From positions 46,291,260 to 46,355,259 of the forward strand of contig NC_065530.1 of the NCBI RefSeq assembly GCF_020184175.1: a stretch of DNA of 64,000 bases, written 5' to 3'. Below are positions 63,690 to 64,000 of this stretch, piece by piece (position 1 is the first letter of the stretch; each line of letters begins with the position of its first letter). Under the pieces are notes generated by a model that ran no database searches, was not told the DNA's origin, and was given only the letters and a program-made list of their open reading frames with translations. The stretch comes from Aphis gossypii. Its lineage: Eukaryota; Arthropoda; Insecta; Hemiptera; Aphididae. A program made the translations under genes and the position numbers.

Positions 63690-64000
63690 TATTACAGTCG
63701 TCACACGAAATATCCGATCGCCTCCGCCGCCGTCGTCGCCACAGTTCTTGTGCATACCACACAGCCGCCGCGTGTGTCGTATCATTGGCTCGACGCTAGC
63801 TCCGCCTAAACGCCTAATTATACCTGCTCGACAGTAGCTACCGCCGCCGCACGTATACACATAACACATAATATATATACACATTATACATAAGTATATA
63901 CGTAAACAGGTATGGCACAATACCCGGTCGTATAATATTATAGGTACACGGATGCGTGTCGCGCACAAACACACCTATATATACGTATATATAATATATT
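63690..64000. promoter_or_regulatory. CpG-rich patch at the right edge
   Basis: CCGCCGCCGTCGTCGCC near 63725, ACCGCCGCCGC near 63840 and an inverted CCAAT word (ATTGG near 63784) suggest a promoter or first-exon region. The 101-codon minus frame at 63669-63974 is Cys- and Arg-rich but looks like a CpG by-product. The patch is cut by the window end. Confidence 0.3.

Noticed and set aside
63669..63974. 101-codon Cys-rich minus ORF at the right edge
   Set aside because: Cys and Arg arise from CpG and TA repeats; no conserved spacing suggests a cysteine-rich peptide.
1..64000. tRNA or rRNA genes
   Set aside because: Words resembling a tRNA B box (for example near 25790 and 60805) lack a matching A box, acceptor stem and anticodon arm. 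No rRNA-like sequence was recognised.

Overview
This window looks like intron-rich, intergenic-rich insect nuclear DNA, most likely from an aphid. The evidence is strong AT bias, very frequent TAGGTA-type words, many short AT, CA and TTA microsatellites, scattered CpG-rich patches, and no bacterial-style operons or ribosome binding sites. The aphid call rests on recognising word usage and repeat style, not on a database match.

Left part (1-16 kb): a possible + strand first exon ends at 1227. A striking tandem array follows at about 4030-14960. It holds 19 visible copies of a unit of about 570-600 bp and is interrupted by a 100-N assembly gap. The copies are nearly identical inside the array and diverge at both edges, and two blocks show dimeric higher-order structure. 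Each unit has a long minus-strand ORF and, on the + strand, splice-like signals that could bracket two exons. No function can be assigned.

Middle part (16-33 kb): mostly AT-rich non-coding DNA. It contains a probable hAT-type MITE with a degenerate 8-bp target-site duplication, a second candidate terminal-inverted-repeat element, and CpG-rich patches at 19-20, 22.3-23.5 and 24.4-25.1 kb that may be promoters or first exons.

The best-supported gene is a minus-strand C2H2 zinc-finger gene at about 33.0-35.9 kb. Four exons can be drawn (35850-35737, 34565-34356, 34291-33767, 33620-33205), and every junction is in phase 1. Joined in full they give a 418-residue protein with seven fingers, two of them lacking a normal ligand. 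The last intron uses GCGAGT, a GC-AG type donor. Because all junctions share one phase, exon skipping or alternative ends would keep the frame. A MITE of about 860 bp sits roughly 90 bp upstream of the first recognised exon.

Right part (36-64 kb): mostly AT-rich non-coding DNA with CpG-rich patches at 38.6-39.3, 41.2-41.6, 55.4-56.2 and 63.7-64.0 kb, dispersed repeats, and a possible LINE 3' tail near 51.6 kb. One credible small gene encodes a 98-residue single-pass membrane protein at 49809-50105 on the minus strand. Apart from the zinc-finger gene and this small gene, no convincing protein-coding gene was found.
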